64,000 nucleotides of DNA from NCBI GenBank assembly GCA_020248665.1, contig JADCHE010000074.1, forward strand, positions 1 to 64,000, read 5' to 3'. The notes below the pieces were generated by a model. It saw only the letters and a list, made by a program, of their open reading frames with translations. It did no database searches and was not told the DNA's origin. The translations under genes were made by a program, and so were the position numbers. Source of the stretch: Burkholderiales bacterium. Lineage in GTDB: Bacteria; Pseudomonadota; Gammaproteobacteria; Burkholderiales; Burkholderiaceae_E. How positions within the stretch are numbered: position 1 is the stretch's first letter; each line of letters opens with the position of its first letter. This document shows, in pieces, positions 55,769-64,000 of the stretch.

Positions 55769-56568
55769 CGCGCGCGCCCGCCCGGCTCGGCTGGCGCTGG
55801 GTGACCGAGGGCTTCACGCTGCTGCGCCGGCACCCGTTGGCGCTGCTCGGCATCACGGTGCTCTTCCTCTTCAGCGTGATGCTGCCCTCCGTGCTGCCGG
55901 TGATCGGCCAGTTCGCGCCGCTGATCCTCATGCCCGCGCTGTCGGTCGGCTACATGCAGGCCGTGCGCACTTCCGCTGCGGGCCGCATGCCGAGCCCCTG
56001 GACGCTCTACGACGGGCTGCGGGCCCAGAAGTGGCGTGGCGCGCGGCCGCTGCTCGCGCTCGGCGCGATCAACTGCCTGCTGACCGTGCTCGCCCTCGCC
56101 TGCTCGTCGGTCGCCGACGGCGGCACGCTGTTCCGGATCGCCACCGGCACGATCGCGGGCGACGACCCGGCGCTCGGCGAGCGCGAGCTCGCCTTCGCGG
56201 CGGTGATCTTCCTGCTGCTGTACACGCCGGTGCAGATGGCGATGTGGTACGCGCCGGTGTTCGTCGCGTGGCATCGCCTGCACCCGGTGAAGGCGCTGTT
56301 CTACAGCCTCGTCGGGGTCTGGCGGAACCGCTCGGCGTTCGCGGTCTACCTGTTCGGCTGGATCGCGGTCGCGATCGCGCTGTCGATCGCGCTGCAGCTC
56401 GCCAAGCCGCTGCTGCCCGGCAGCCTGCTGCCGCTGCTGCTGTCGCCGCTGTCGCTGGTGATGCTCGCGGCGCTCTACTGCTCGTTCTGGCCATCTTACC
56501 GCGACGTGGTCGAGGACGGACCGGAAGGCGGGCCGCCGCCGATCCCGCCGCCGGCCTCGGGGCTCTGA
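55759..56568 (+). CDS. BPSS1780-family membrane protein
   Basis: The 269-residue inner-membrane protein has about six hydrophobic segments. It starts RLGWRWVTEGFTLLRRHPLALLGITVLFLF and has LILMPALSVGYMQAVRTSA and WYAPVFVAWHRLHPVKALFYSLVGVWRNRSAF. The last motif marks the Burkholderiales BPSS1780 family of unknown function, which commonly follows thrB. The ATG lies within the thrB 3' end, so expression is probably coupled. Confidence 0.85.
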   Translation: MQVTRAPARLGWRWVTEGFTLLRRHPLALLGITVLFLFSVMLPSVLPVIGQFAPLILMPALSVGYMQAVRTSAAGRMPSPWTLYDGLRAQKWRGARPLLALGAINCLLTVLALACSSVADGGTLFRIATGTIAGDDPALGERELAFAAVIFLLLYTPVQMAMWYAPVFVAWHRLHPVKALFYSLVGVWRNRSAFAVYLFGWIAVAIALSIALQLAKPLLPGSLLPLLLSPLSLVMLAALYCSFWPSYRDVVEDGPEGGPPPIPPPASGL

Positions 56569-56649
56569 ACCGCCGGGCGAGGCGTGACGTGGCCCGAGGC
56601 GGGCCGACCGACTAGACTGGGGCACCCTCACGGATGGGAAGGAGACCCC

Positions 56650-57639
56650 ATGCACCGCCGCCCCCTGCTCGCGTGCGCGCTCGTCGCGCTCGCCTGCCTC
56701 GCCGCGACGCCGTCGACCGCCCAGGATGCGTGGCCCGCGAAGCCGATCCGCCTGATCGTCGACGGACCCGCCGGCGGCATCAACGACATCTGGGGCCGAC
56801 GCTACGCCCAGCGGGTCGGCGAGGCGCTCGGCCAGCCGGTCGTCGTCGACAACCGCCCCGGCGCATCCGGCACGATCGCGGCCGAGGCGCTGGTCAAGGC
56901 CGCGCCCGACGGCTACACGCTGTTCTACGGCGGCATGAACCCGCTGGTCGCGTACCCCGGCGCCGGCGGCGCGATCCGCTACGACCCGGCGAAGGACGTC
57001 CAGCCGATCGCGCTGGGTACGATCGGCTATCCGCTTCTGATCGTCGGGTCCGGGTTCGGTGCGAAGGCGCTGAGCGACGTGGTCGCACGGGCGAAGGCAC
57101 GCCCGGCCAACGACGAGCTCACCTGCGGCACCGGCGGCCACGCGTCGGTCGGGCACTTCGCGTGCTTCCAGATCGCGCGCGCCGCGGGGTTCAAGCTGCG
57201 GGCGGTCCACTACAAGGGCGGCTCGCTCGCGGCCGCCGACGCCGCGGCCGGGCAGATCCACCTGTCGTCCGGATTCTCCTCGGAGCTCGAGCCGCTCACC
57301 GCGCCGGGCCGTGCGATCGCGATCGGGCTGTTCGGGCCCAACCGGCTGCCGAAGTTCCCCGACACGCCGACGATGACGGAAGCCGGCTACCCGAACATCG
57401 ACCTGCCGAGCTTCAGCGGCTTCTTCGCGCCGGCGGGCACGCCCGCGCCGATCGTCGCGAGGCTGAACGCCGAGTTCGTCCGGGCGATGCAGCGCCCGGA
57501 GATGACGCAGTGGATCCAGGGTGCCGGCGGCGTCTGGATGCCGATGTCGGTCGAGGAGTTCTCGGCGATGTACCGGCGCGAGCGCGAGAAGTGGAAGCGG
57601 ATGTCGGACGAGAGCGGGATCCGCGTCGAGTCGCAGTGA
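56650..57639 (+). CDS. Bug/TctC-type substrate-binding protein
   Basis: The 329-residue periplasmic protein has a Sec signal (LLACALVALACLAATPSTAQ). The Bug fold has WPAKPIRLIVDGPAGGINDIWGRRYA, VVVDNRPGASGTIAAEALVKAAPDGYT and the C-terminal RLNAEFVRAMQRPEMTQWI. The usual PFxPGGxxD ligand loop reads DGPAGGINDIW here. A GAAGGAGA ribosome binding site precedes the ATG. It is isolated from any permease and converges on the helicase gene. Confidence 0.92.
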   Translation: MHRRPLLACALVALACLAATPSTAQDAWPAKPIRLIVDGPAGGINDIWGRRYAQRVGEALGQPVVVDNRPGASGTIAAEALVKAAPDGYTLFYGGMNPLVAYPGAGGAIRYDPAKDVQPIALGTIGYPLLIVGSGFGAKALSDVVARAKARPANDELTCGTGGHASVGHFACFQIARAAGFKLRAVHYKGGSLAAADAAAGQIHLSSGFSSELEPLTAPGRAIAIGLFGPNRLPKFPDTPTMTEAGYPNIDLPSFSGFFAPAGTPAPIVARLNAEFVRAMQRPEMTQWIQGAGGVWMPMSVEEFSAMYRREREKWKRMSDESGIRVESQ

Positions 57640-57666
57640 CCCGCCGCGGCACGGTCGCGGACGGCC

Positions 57667-60036
57667 TCAGGTCACTGCCTCGAGCTTCGCGATCGACAGC
57701 GCGAGCCACTTCACGCCCTGCCTGCCGAAGTTGACCTGCACCCGGGCATCGGTGCCGCTGCCCTCGATGTCCAGGATCACGCCCTCGCCGAACTTCGCGT
57801 GGGCGACCGTCTGGCCGACCCGCCACGGCAGGCCGCGGTCGAACTTCGAGGCGAGGCGCCGGTCGGCGGCCGAGACGCTGGGCGCGTCGCCGGGCCCGGA
57901 GCCGCGCCCGCCGCCCGACCACCCGGGCTCGCGCGCGCCGCCGCGGCCGGCGCCGTTCCAGCCGGCGTTCCAGCCCCCGCCGTCGTCCCAGCCGGCACGT
58001 GCGAGGCCGGTACGCGGCGTGAGCCACTTGATCGAGCCCTCGGGCAGCTCCTCGAGGAAGCGCGAACGCACGTTGTAGCGGGTCTGCCCGTGCAGCATCC
58101 GCGTCTGCGAGAACGACAGGTACAGTCGCTTGCGGGCGCGGGTGATCGCGACGTACATCAGCCGTCGCTCCTCCTCGAGCCCGTCGACTTCCTGGGCCGA
58201 GTTCTCGTGCGGGAACAGGCCTTCCTCCAGGCCGGTGATGAACACCGCGTCGAACTCCAGGCCCTTGGCGGCGTGGACGGTCATCAGCTGCAGCGAGTCG
58301 GTGCCCTCGGCCGCCTGGTTGTCGCCCGCCTCGAGCGACGCGTGCGCCAGGAACGACGCGAGCGGCGAGGCCTGCGGCGCGACGTCGGCGTCGACCACCA
58401 CGCCGTCGGTGTCCGGGGGCGCGTCGAGCGCCGGGCCCGCCTGCGCGGCGGCGCCCGTCGACACGCCGACGTTGGCCGGCACGTCCTGCGCGACGCCCTG
58501 CTCGGACAGGAACGCAGCGGCCGCGTTCACCAGCTCGCGGAGGTTCTCGATGCGGTCCTGGCCTTCCTTCTCGGTCTGGTAGTGCGCGATCAGGCCGCTG
58601 CGCTCGACGACGTGCTCGACCGCCTCGGGCAGCGGCAGCGCCGCGGTCTCGGCGCGCAGCCGCCCGACCAGCGCGACGAACGCGCCGAGCTTGCCCGCGG
58701 CCGCGCCGCCCCGCATCGCGGCGACCGCCGCGTGCAGGCTCGCGCCCGCCGCGCGCGCCGCGTCCTGCACCTGCTCGACCGTACGCGTGCCGATGCCGCG
58801 CGCCGGGAAGTTGACGACCCGCAGGAACGCGGTGTCGTCGTCGGGGTTCGCCATCAGCCGCAGGTAGGCGAGCGCGTGCTTGACCTCCGCGCGCTCGAAG
58901 AAGCGCAGGCCGCCGTAGACGCGGTACGGGATGCCGGCCGAGAACAGCGCGTGCTCGAGCACCCGCGACTGCGCGTTCGAGCGGTACAGGATCGCGACGT
59001 CGCTGCGCAGCCAGCCCTCGCCGATCAGCCCCCGCACCTCCTCGATGAGCCACTGCGCCTCCTGGCCGTCGCTCGTGGCCTCGTACACGCGCACCGGCTC
59101 GCCGGCGCCGGCGTCGGTCCAGAGCTCCTTGCCGAGGCGGCTCGCGTTGCGGCGGATCAGGTGGTTCGCGCACTCGAGGATGTGCGCGTGCGAGCGGTAG
59201 TTCTGCTCGAGCTTGATCAGGTTCTCGACGCGGAACTCGCGCTCGAACGCCGCCATGTTGCCGACGTTCGCGCCGCGGAACGCGTAGATCGACTGGTCGT
59301 CGTCGCCGACCGCGAACACCGCGGTCTGCGGACCGGCGAGCATCTTGAGCCACGCGTACTGCAGGACGTTGGTGTCCTGGAACTCGTCGACCAGCACGTG
59401 CCGGAAGCGCGCCTGGTAGTGCGTGCGCAGCGGCAGGTTGCGCTCGAGCAGCTCGTAGGAGCGCAGCAGCAGCTCGGCGAAGTCGACCACGCCCTCGCGC
59501 TGGCACTGCTCGTCGTAGGCCGCGTAGAGCTCGACGAAGCGGCGGTTGTAGTCGTCGACGACCTCGACGTCCTTCGCGCGCAGCCCGTCCTCCTTGCAGC
59601 CGTTGATGAAGTGCATCAGGTTGCGCGGCGGGTACTTCTCGTCGTCGACGTTGCGCGCCTTGAGCAGCCGCTTGATCGCGGCGAGCTGGTCGGCCGAGTC
59701 GAGGATCTGGAAGGTCTGCGGCAATGCCGCGTCGCGGTGGTGCGCGCGCAGCAGCCGGTTGCACAGCCCGTGGAACGTACCGATCCACATGCCGCGCGGG
59801 TTGATCGGCAGCATCGCGGACAGGCGCGCGGTCATCTCGCGCGCGGCCTTGTTCGTGAAGGTCACCGCGAGAACCCCGGCGGGACTGACCTGGCCGGTCT
59901 GGATCAGCCACGCGATCCGCGTCGTCAGCACCCGGGTCTTGCCGCTGCCCGCGCCGGCGAGGATCAGCGCGTGCTGGTGCGGCAGGGTCACCGCGGCGAG
60001 TTGCCGCTCGTTGAGGTTCGCGAGTAGATTCGCCAT
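57667..60036 (-). CDS. uvrD: UvrD/PcrA-type superfamily 1 ATP-dependent DNA helicase
   Basis: The 789-residue 3'-5' helicase has motif I ILAGAGSGKTR, Ia VTFTNKAAREM, II VLVDEFQDTN, III GDDDQSIYAFRGA, IV LEQNYRS, V LMTVHAAKGLEFDAVFITG and VI EERRLMYVAITRARKRLYL. Its C-terminus has a Gly/Trp-rich linker and a Tudor-like region (VGQTVAHAKFGEGVILDIEGSG), as in PcrA/UvrD, where it contacts RNA polymerase. It acts in nucleotide excision and mismatch repair. Rep is an alternative name, but the Tudor tail favours UvrD. Confidence 0.93.
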   Translation of the reverse strand: MANLLANLNERQLAAVTLPHQHALILAGAGSGKTRVLTTRIAWLIQTGQVSPAGVLAVTFTNKAAREMTARLSAMLPINPRGMWIGTFHGLCNRLLRAHHRDAALPQTFQILDSADQLAAIKRLLKARNVDDEKYPPRNLMHFINGCKEDGLRAKDVEVVDDYNRRFVELYAAYDEQCQREGVVDFAELLLRSYELLERNLPLRTHYQARFRHVLVDEFQDTNVLQYAWLKMLAGPQTAVFAVGDDDQSIYAFRGANVGNMAAFEREFRVENLIKLEQNYRSHAHILECANHLIRRNASRLGKELWTDAGAGEPVRVYEATSDGQEAQWLIEEVRGLIGEGWLRSDVAILYRSNAQSRVLEHALFSAGIPYRVYGGLRFFERAEVKHALAYLRLMANPDDDTAFLRVVNFPARGIGTRTVEQVQDAARAAGASLHAAVAAMRGGAAAGKLGAFVALVGRLRAETAALPLPEAVEHVVERSGLIAHYQTEKEGQDRIENLRELVNAAAAFLSEQGVAQDVPANVGVSTGAAAQAGPALDAPPDTDGVVVDADVAPQASPLASFLAHASLEAGDNQAAEGTDSLQLMTVHAAKGLEFDAVFITGLEEGLFPHENSAQEVDGLEEERRLMYVAITRARKRLYLSFSQTRMLHGQTRYNVRSRFLEELPEGSIKWLTPRTGLARAGWDDGGGWNAGWNGAGRGGAREPGWSGGGRGSGPGDAPSVSAADRRLASKFDRGLPWRVGQTVAHAKFGEGVILDIEGSGTDARVQVNFGRQGVKWLALSIAKLEAVT

Positions 60037-60074
60037 CCCTGGATTCTACTTGCCCGGCACTGCCGAGCCCGCCC

Positions 60075-60839
60075 ATGCACCCCCTCTTCGACCTCACCGG
60101 GCGCGTCGCCCTCGTCACCGGCTCGACCCGCGGCATCGGCCTGGCGCTCGCCCGCGCGCTCGCGTCGGCCGGCGCCCGCGTCGCGATCAACGGGCGCGAC
60201 GCGGCGGCCGTCGTCGCCGTCGTCGCGCGGCTGCGCGCCGACGGCGTCGACGCGTCGCCCGCGCCGTTCGACGTCACCGACGAGGCGGCGATCGAGGCCG
60301 CGGTCGAGTCGCTCGAGCGCGACGTCGGACCGATCGGCATCCTCGTCAACAACAGCGGCATCACCGTCCGGCGCCCGCTCGAGGACTTCGAGACCGCCGA
60401 CTGGGAGCGCGTGATCGGCACGAACCTCGGTGGCGCGTTCAAGGTCGGCCGTGCGGTCGCGCGGCGGATGATCCCGCGCGGCACGGGCAAGGTGATCAAC
60501 GTGTGCTCGATCAACAGCGAACTCGCCCGCTACTCGATCACACCGTACGTGACCTCCAAGGGCGGGCTGAAGAACCTGACCAAGGGCATGGCGATCGACT
60601 GGGCGCGCCACGGCATCCAGGTCAACGGGATCGGGCCGGGCTACTTCGCGACCGACCTGACCGCGCCGCTGGTCGCCGACGCCGAATTCTCCGCATGGCT
60701 CGGCAAGCGCGTGCCCGCGGGCCGCTGGGGCGACGTGAAGGAGCTCGGCGGCACCGCGATCTTCCTGGCGTCGGCCGCGTCGGACTTCATGACCGGGCAG
60801 GTGCTGTACGTCGACGGCGGGCTCACGGCGAGCGTGTGA
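60075..60839 (+). CDS. idnO: Gluconate 5-dehydrogenase-like short-chain dehydrogenase
   Basis: The 254-residue classical SDR has NAD(P) motif ALVTGSTRGIGLALA, VNNSGI, catalytic Ser in NVCSINSELAR, YVTSKGGLK (YxxxK), and the C-terminal FMTGQVLYVDGGLTASV. The stretches SELARYSITPY, GYFATDLTAPLVADAEFSAWL and GRWGD closely follow E. coli IdnO, which interconverts gluconate and 5-ketogluconate. It lies 38 bases from the divergent uvrD gene and overlaps the end of the convergent SulP gene by 17 bases. Substrate inferred from similarity. Confidence 0.75.
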   Translation: MHPLFDLTGRVALVTGSTRGIGLALARALASAGARVAINGRDAAAVVAVVARLRADGVDASPAPFDVTDEAAIEAAVESLERDVGPIGILVNNSGITVRRPLEDFETADWERVIGTNLGGAFKVGRAVARRMIPRGTGKVINVCSINSELARYSITPYVTSKGGLKNLTKGMAIDWARHGIQVNGIGPGYFATDLTAPLVADAEFSAWLGKRVPAGRWGDVKELGGTAIFLASAASDFMTGQVLYVDGGLTASV

Positions 60840-62079
60840 GCACCGCGCGTGCCGCGACGACCAGCAGCCCTGCCGCCAGCCCGTAGTGGATCCGCGGCGC
60901 CGACAGCAGCGTGACGACGAGGGTCGTGGCGCCGATCGCCATGTCCCAGCGCGACGCGCGCCAGCTCGAGGCGAGCTCCCGGGGCGTGATGAGGCCGACG
61001 ACAGCCGAGACGATCAGCGCCGCCAGCACCGCGATCGGCAGGTGATGCAGCGCATCGGCCGCGAACACCAGCGCACCCGCGACGAGCGCCGCGCAGACGA
61101 TCGACGACCATGCCGTGAGCGCACCCGCGCTGAGGTTCAGCGCCGAGCGTGAGAACGAGCCCGACACCGGGAACGACTGGAACACCCCGGCGGCGAGCTT
61201 CGCGAGTCCCTGGCCGAGCAGCTCCTGGTTCGCGTTCCACGACGTGCCGGTGCGCGCTGCGATCACCCTTGCGCTGGAGGTCACCTCCATGAAGCTGACG
61301 GCTGCGATCAGTGCCATCGCCGGCAGCAGCATCGCGACGGTCGCTGCGTCGATCGACGGCAGGGCGGGCACCGGCAGCCCCGCCGGCAGCTCGCCGACGA
61401 CCGGCCCGATCCGCTCGTACCCGAACCACGCGCTCGCGGCGATCGCAACCACCGAGACCGCCAGCGCGCCGGGTGCGCGCGGCCACGCCTGCCGCACGAC
61501 CAGGAGCACCACCAGCGCGACGACCCCGAACGCGGCGGTCGGCAGGACCGCCGAGGGCAGGCCGCGCACCAGGGCGGCGACCGCCTCCGGGAACGACGCG
61601 TGCGACGCCGCGCGCACGCCGAGCATCGCGGGCAGCTGCGACAGCGCGATGACCAGCGCCGCCGCATTGACGAAGCCGAGCATCAGCGACTCGGGGATCC
61701 GTTCGATCAGGCGCCCCAGCCGCGCGACGCCGGCGAGGCACTGCAGCAGCCCCGAGCCCAGCGCGAGCGCGATCGCGAGCGACGCGTACGCGGCGGACCC
61801 GGACGCGGCGAAAGGCGCGAGCGTCGCGCTGGTCAGCAGCGCGGTCAGCGCGACCGGTCCGGTGGAGAGCTGGGCCGACGAGCCGAACAGGGCCGCGACG
61901 ATGGTCGGCACGAACGCGGCGTACAGGCCCAGGTAGGGCGGAAGTCCGGCGAGCTGCGCGTAGGCGAGCGCCTGCGGGATCGCGACCACCGCGACGGTCG
62001 TGCCGGCGACCAGGTCTGCGCGCCACTGCGCGCCGTCCGGCCGCGGCCACGCGAGGAACGGTGCGAGCCGCGGCCTCAT
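60823..62079 (-). CDS. SulP-family anion transporter lacking a STAS domain
   Basis: The 418-residue inner-membrane protein has ten or more hydrophobic segments. The SulP signatures are AGTTVAVVAIPQALAYAQLAGLPPYLGLYAAFVP, FGSSAQLSTGPVALTALL and FQSFPVSGSFSRSALN. Usual SulP proteins run to 500-600 residues with a cytoplasmic STAS domain; here the frame ends right after the last helix with RAVLTRSP. Molybdate- or benzoate-type relatives also lack STAS. The substrate could be sulfate, bicarbonate or another anion. It overlaps the 3' end of the SDR gene on the other strand. Confidence 0.85.
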   Translation of the reverse strand: MRPRLAPFLAWPRPDGAQWRADLVAGTTVAVVAIPQALAYAQLAGLPPYLGLYAAFVPTIVAALFGSSAQLSTGPVALTALLTSATLAPFAASGSAAYASLAIALALGSGLLQCLAGVARLGRLIERIPESLMLGFVNAAALVIALSQLPAMLGVRAASHASFPEAVAALVRGLPSAVLPTAAFGVVALVVLLVVRQAWPRAPGALAVSVVAIAASAWFGYERIGPVVGELPAGLPVPALPSIDAATVAMLLPAMALIAAVSFMEVTSSARVIAARTGTSWNANQELLGQGLAKLAAGVFQSFPVSGSFSRSALNLSAGALTAWSSIVCAALVAGALVFAADALHHLPIAVLAALIVSAVVGLITPRELASSWRASRWDMAIGATTLVVTLLSAPRIHYGLAAGLLVVAARAVLTRSP

Positions 62080-62149
62080 CGGGCCGGTTCGCGTCGCCCG
62101 CCGCGCACGTTCTCGCGATACGCGCCGCCGGCGACGCCCGCCGCCCCGC

Positions 62150-63085
62150 TCATACCCGCGCCTGCCCGTCGTAGAGCCGCACCACGTGCTCGGCACGCGC
62201 GAAGAACAGCCAGCGCTCGACCGCGACGCCGGCCAGGAGCGCGACCGCGGCGACCCAGCGGCCCGCGGCCCCGGGGGCGAGCACCGCGACCGCGACCGGC
62301 ACGCCGAGCGTCAGCGCGAACATCGCGAGGCGCAGCGTCGACGCCCGCTCGCGCGCGAGCCGGAATCCGAACTCGTTCGTGACGAACGTGGGGTTCACGT
62401 GGCCCGCATCCAGCAGCCGCACCCGCCCCTGCACGACACCCTTCGGCGCGGTCTCGGGTACCGCCAGCGCCTCGTTCAGCGTCGCGTGCACGCGCGCCGA
62501 GAACTTCGCGTCCCAGGCGAGCTTCACCAGCGCCGCCGCCACGACGGGCGCGAGCAGCAGCGCGGCCGGCGGCGGCGCACGCCCGTCGGACGCGAGGATC
62601 GCCGCCCACAGCAATCCGCCGCTCGCGAGCGCATAGGCGACGAAGCCGGCCACCGTGTGCCAGGTCCGCCACCGCGGCACGGTGCGCAGGCACGCGTAGA
62701 TCATCGCGGTGCAGACGACGACCGAGAGCGCGAGCACGAGGGCCAGGAGCGCGGTCGTGCGCGCACGCGGATCGCCGCCGACGCTGAACACCAGGTGCAC
62801 GGCCGCCAGCGGATAGAACGCCATGACGAGCACCGCCTCGCGCGACAGCCACGACGTGCGGAACCGCGTGAACGATCGCCAGGCGTTGCGCGGGTTCGCG
62901 AGGTGCCGGGTCGACGACAGCAGGCCGATCGTCAGCAGCGCGGCCGCCAGCGCGACCGCCGCCCAGAACGGCCACGCCGAGCCGTCGATCCGGTCGGCGA
63001 GTTGCCACGCGAGCACCCAGGCCGCGAGGCCCAGCCCCGCCCCGGAGGCGACGGTGAACGCGACCAGCGACAGGGCGGGCTTCAT
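62150..63085 (-). CDS. dmsC: DmsC-type membrane anchor subunit of a DMSO reductase family enzyme
   Basis: The 311-residue inner-membrane protein has about eight hydrophobic segments. It matches the DmsC anchor pattern: MKPALSLVAFTVASGAGLGL, HLANPRNAWRSFTRFRTSWLSREAVL and the C-terminal EFGFRLARERASTLR. It anchors the DmsAB catalytic dimer and passes electrons from quinol. It is downstream of the DmsB-type gene on the same strand, with 13 bases between. Confidence 0.88.
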   Translation of the reverse strand: MKPALSLVAFTVASGAGLGLAAWVLAWQLADRIDGSAWPFWAAVALAAALLTIGLLSSTRHLANPRNAWRSFTRFRTSWLSREAVLVMAFYPLAAVHLVFSVGGDPRARTTALLALVLALSVVVCTAMIYACLRTVPRWRTWHTVAGFVAYALASGGLLWAAILASDGRAPPPAALLLAPVVAAALVKLAWDAKFSARVHATLNEALAVPETAPKGVVQGRVRLLDAGHVNPTFVTNEFGFRLARERASTLRLAMFALTLGVPVAVAVLAPGAAGRWVAAVALLAGVAVERWLFFARAEHVVRLYDGQARV

Positions 63086-63098
63086 CGTGCGGGGGCGC

Positions 63099-63806
63099 TC
63101 ACAGCCTGATCAGCCGGTTGACCATCGACGCGAGCCGCCGCTGCAGGGTGCCTCGCGGCGGCGCCTCGGCGGGCGGCGGCACCTCGGGCGCGACGCGCGG
63201 CGGCAGGTAGCGGTTGGTCGGGCGGTAGCCGAGCTTCTCCAGGAGCGGCGCGCCGTCGCGCTCGCGGACCATCGTCGACACCGCGGACGACGGGTCGTCG
63301 AAGTCGCCGAAGTGCCGTGCGTGTGCCGGGCACGCGAGCACGCAGGCCGGCTGGCGCTCGGCCTCGGGCAGCGCCCGGTCGTAGATCCGGTCGACGCACA
63401 GCGTGCACTTGCGCATCGTCCCGCTGGTCTCGTCGAGCTCGCGCGCGCCGTACGGGCAGGCCCACGCGCAGTAGTTGCAGCCCATGCACTTCTCGGCGTC
63501 GATCAGCACGATGCCGTCCTCGGCGCGCTTGTACGACGCGCCGGTCGGGCAGACGGTCACGCAGTCGGCGGTCTCGCAGTGCATGCACGACATCGGCACG
63601 TTCAGCGTGCGGCTCTCCGGATACTCGCCCGCCTCGTAGTGGCGGACCCGGTTGAACCAGACGCCGGAGGGCGTCGCCCCCTGCGGGTCGTAGTCGGGCG
63701 CGCCGCCGGCCATCAGGCTCGCGCCGTTCCACTCCTTGCATGCGGTCGCGCACGCGTGGCAGCCCACGCACGCGTCGATGTCGATCACCAGTCCCAGGCG
63801 GCTCAT
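63099..63806 (-). CDS. dmsB: DmsB-type iron-sulfur subunit
   Basis: The 235-residue electron-transfer protein has four cysteine clusters: CVGCHACATACK, CMHCETADCVTVCPTGA, CMGCNYCAWACPYGA and CTLC...CVLACPA. These can hold four [4Fe-4S] centres, as in DmsB/NrfC-type subunits. SGVWFNRVRHYE is a common DmsB element. It lies between the catalytic subunit gene (ends 63835) and the anchor gene. Confidence 0.93.
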   Translation of the reverse strand: MSRLGLVIDIDACVGCHACATACKEWNGASLMAGGAPDYDPQGATPSGVWFNRVRHYEAGEYPESRTLNVPMSCMHCETADCVTVCPTGASYKRAEDGIVLIDAEKCMGCNYCAWACPYGARELDETSGTMRKCTLCVDRIYDRALPEAERQPACVLACPAHARHFGDFDDPSSAVSTMVRERDGAPLLEKLGYRPTNRYLPPRVAPEVPPPAEAPPRGTLQRRLASMVNRLIRL

Positions 63807-63834
63807 CCCCGTCCCTCTTCCCTGCTCTCGCCGC

Positions 63835-64000
63835 TCACGGCGCCTCGGCCTTCGTCACCCGCACCTTCAGGTCGTACCACGCCGCCTGCCCGGTGATCGG
63901 GTCGCTGTTGGTGAGGCTCGCCTCACCGGGTCGCGACGGCAGCGTCTCGCTGATCAGGTGGTTCAGCAGGAACCCGACGTTCGACTCGGCCGCCTCGGGC
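63835..64000 (-). CDS. dmsA: C-terminal end of a DmsA-type molybdopterin oxidoreductase (partial)
   Basis: The minus strand is open from the window edge to TGA at 63835. The last 54 residues, ESNVGFLLNHLISETLPSRP then SLTNSDPITGQAAWYDLKVR, are the end of the MopB C-terminal barrel of DMSO-reductase-family catalytic subunits. GQAAWYDxxV is typical. Together with dmsB and dmsC it completes a three-subunit quinol-linked reductase; the substrate (DMSO, thiosulfate, polysulfide or other) cannot be told from this fragment. Confidence 0.8.
   Translation of the reverse strand, partial: PEAAESNVGFLLNHLISETLPSRPGEASLTNSDPITGQAAWYDLKVRVTKAEAP

Noticed and set aside
1-64000. tRNA, rRNA, CRISPR arrays, integrase or transposase genes
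   Set aside because: I looked for cloverleaf-like GGTTCGAATCC elements, regular spaced repeats and transposase motifs by eye and found none. A covariance-model search would be needed to exclude small RNAs.

Overview
The window is a 64 kb, very GC-rich (roughly 70 percent by eye) bacterial chromosome segment. It looks like a betaproteobacterium of the order Burkholderiales. The grounds are the gene neighbourhoods (ribF-ileS-lspA-coaBC-dut, xseB-ispA-dxs-folE2 facing a Rieske oxygenase, polA facing a LOG-family gene, thrB followed by a BPSS1780-type membrane protein) and several Bug/TctC-type periplasmic binding proteins, which are typical of that order. I cannot name the genus. I see no rRNA, tRNA, CRISPR array, prophage or intact insertion sequence. 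The long antisense reading frames are GC-codon shadows.

Layout. 1-8077: rsmB (partial) and purN on minus; ribF, ileS, lspA, coaBC, a small membrane protein and dut on plus. 8094-16449: transaldolase, a tandem universal stress protein plus zinc alcohol dehydrogenase behind an FNR/ANR-like box, a thiamine-diphosphate enzyme, an acetyltransferase, YajQ, a Nudix hydrolase, a retropepsin-like protease and folE2. 16527-21951: the isoprenoid operon xseB-ispA-dxs on minus, facing a Rieske oxygenase and a DMT exporter. 21948-25154: a sugar-nucleotide-type epimerase, then uronate dehydrogenase and galactarolactone cycloisomerase, followed by the decayed 3' end of a Bug gene. 25189-33555: mercaptopyruvate sulfurtransferase, an MFS transporter, a ZIP metal transporter, a coupled FAD oxidoreductase / PchB-like chorismate mutase / Bug operon, a serine-hydrolase pseudogene, a transglutaminase and a dienelactone hydrolase.

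33716-42134: glycogen branching enzyme, a 1376-residue GlgX-MalQ fusion, a DUF6644-like membrane protein, an epoxide-hydrolase-like enzyme and a LuxR-type response regulator, nearly all translationally coupled. It converges on a hybrid histidine kinase and an orphan ABC-type binding protein (42145-45334), with a Bug gene further upstream. 46563-51135: a GntR regulator, a complete TRAP transporter and a PhyH-family dioxygenase, with a perfect palindrome in front of dctP. 51135-57639: polA, a LOG-family gene, thrB, the BPSS1780-type protein and a Bug gene. 57667-64000: UvrD-type helicase, gluconate 5-dehydrogenase-like SDR, a STAS-less SulP transporter and the end of a DmsABC-type reductase operon.

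Functional themes are housekeeping metabolism, oxidative uronic-acid catabolism, alpha-glucan turnover, organic-acid scavenging through stand-alone binding proteins, and facultative anaerobic respiration (Dms-type reductase, FNR-like site). The most unusual single object is the GlgX-MalQ fusion.
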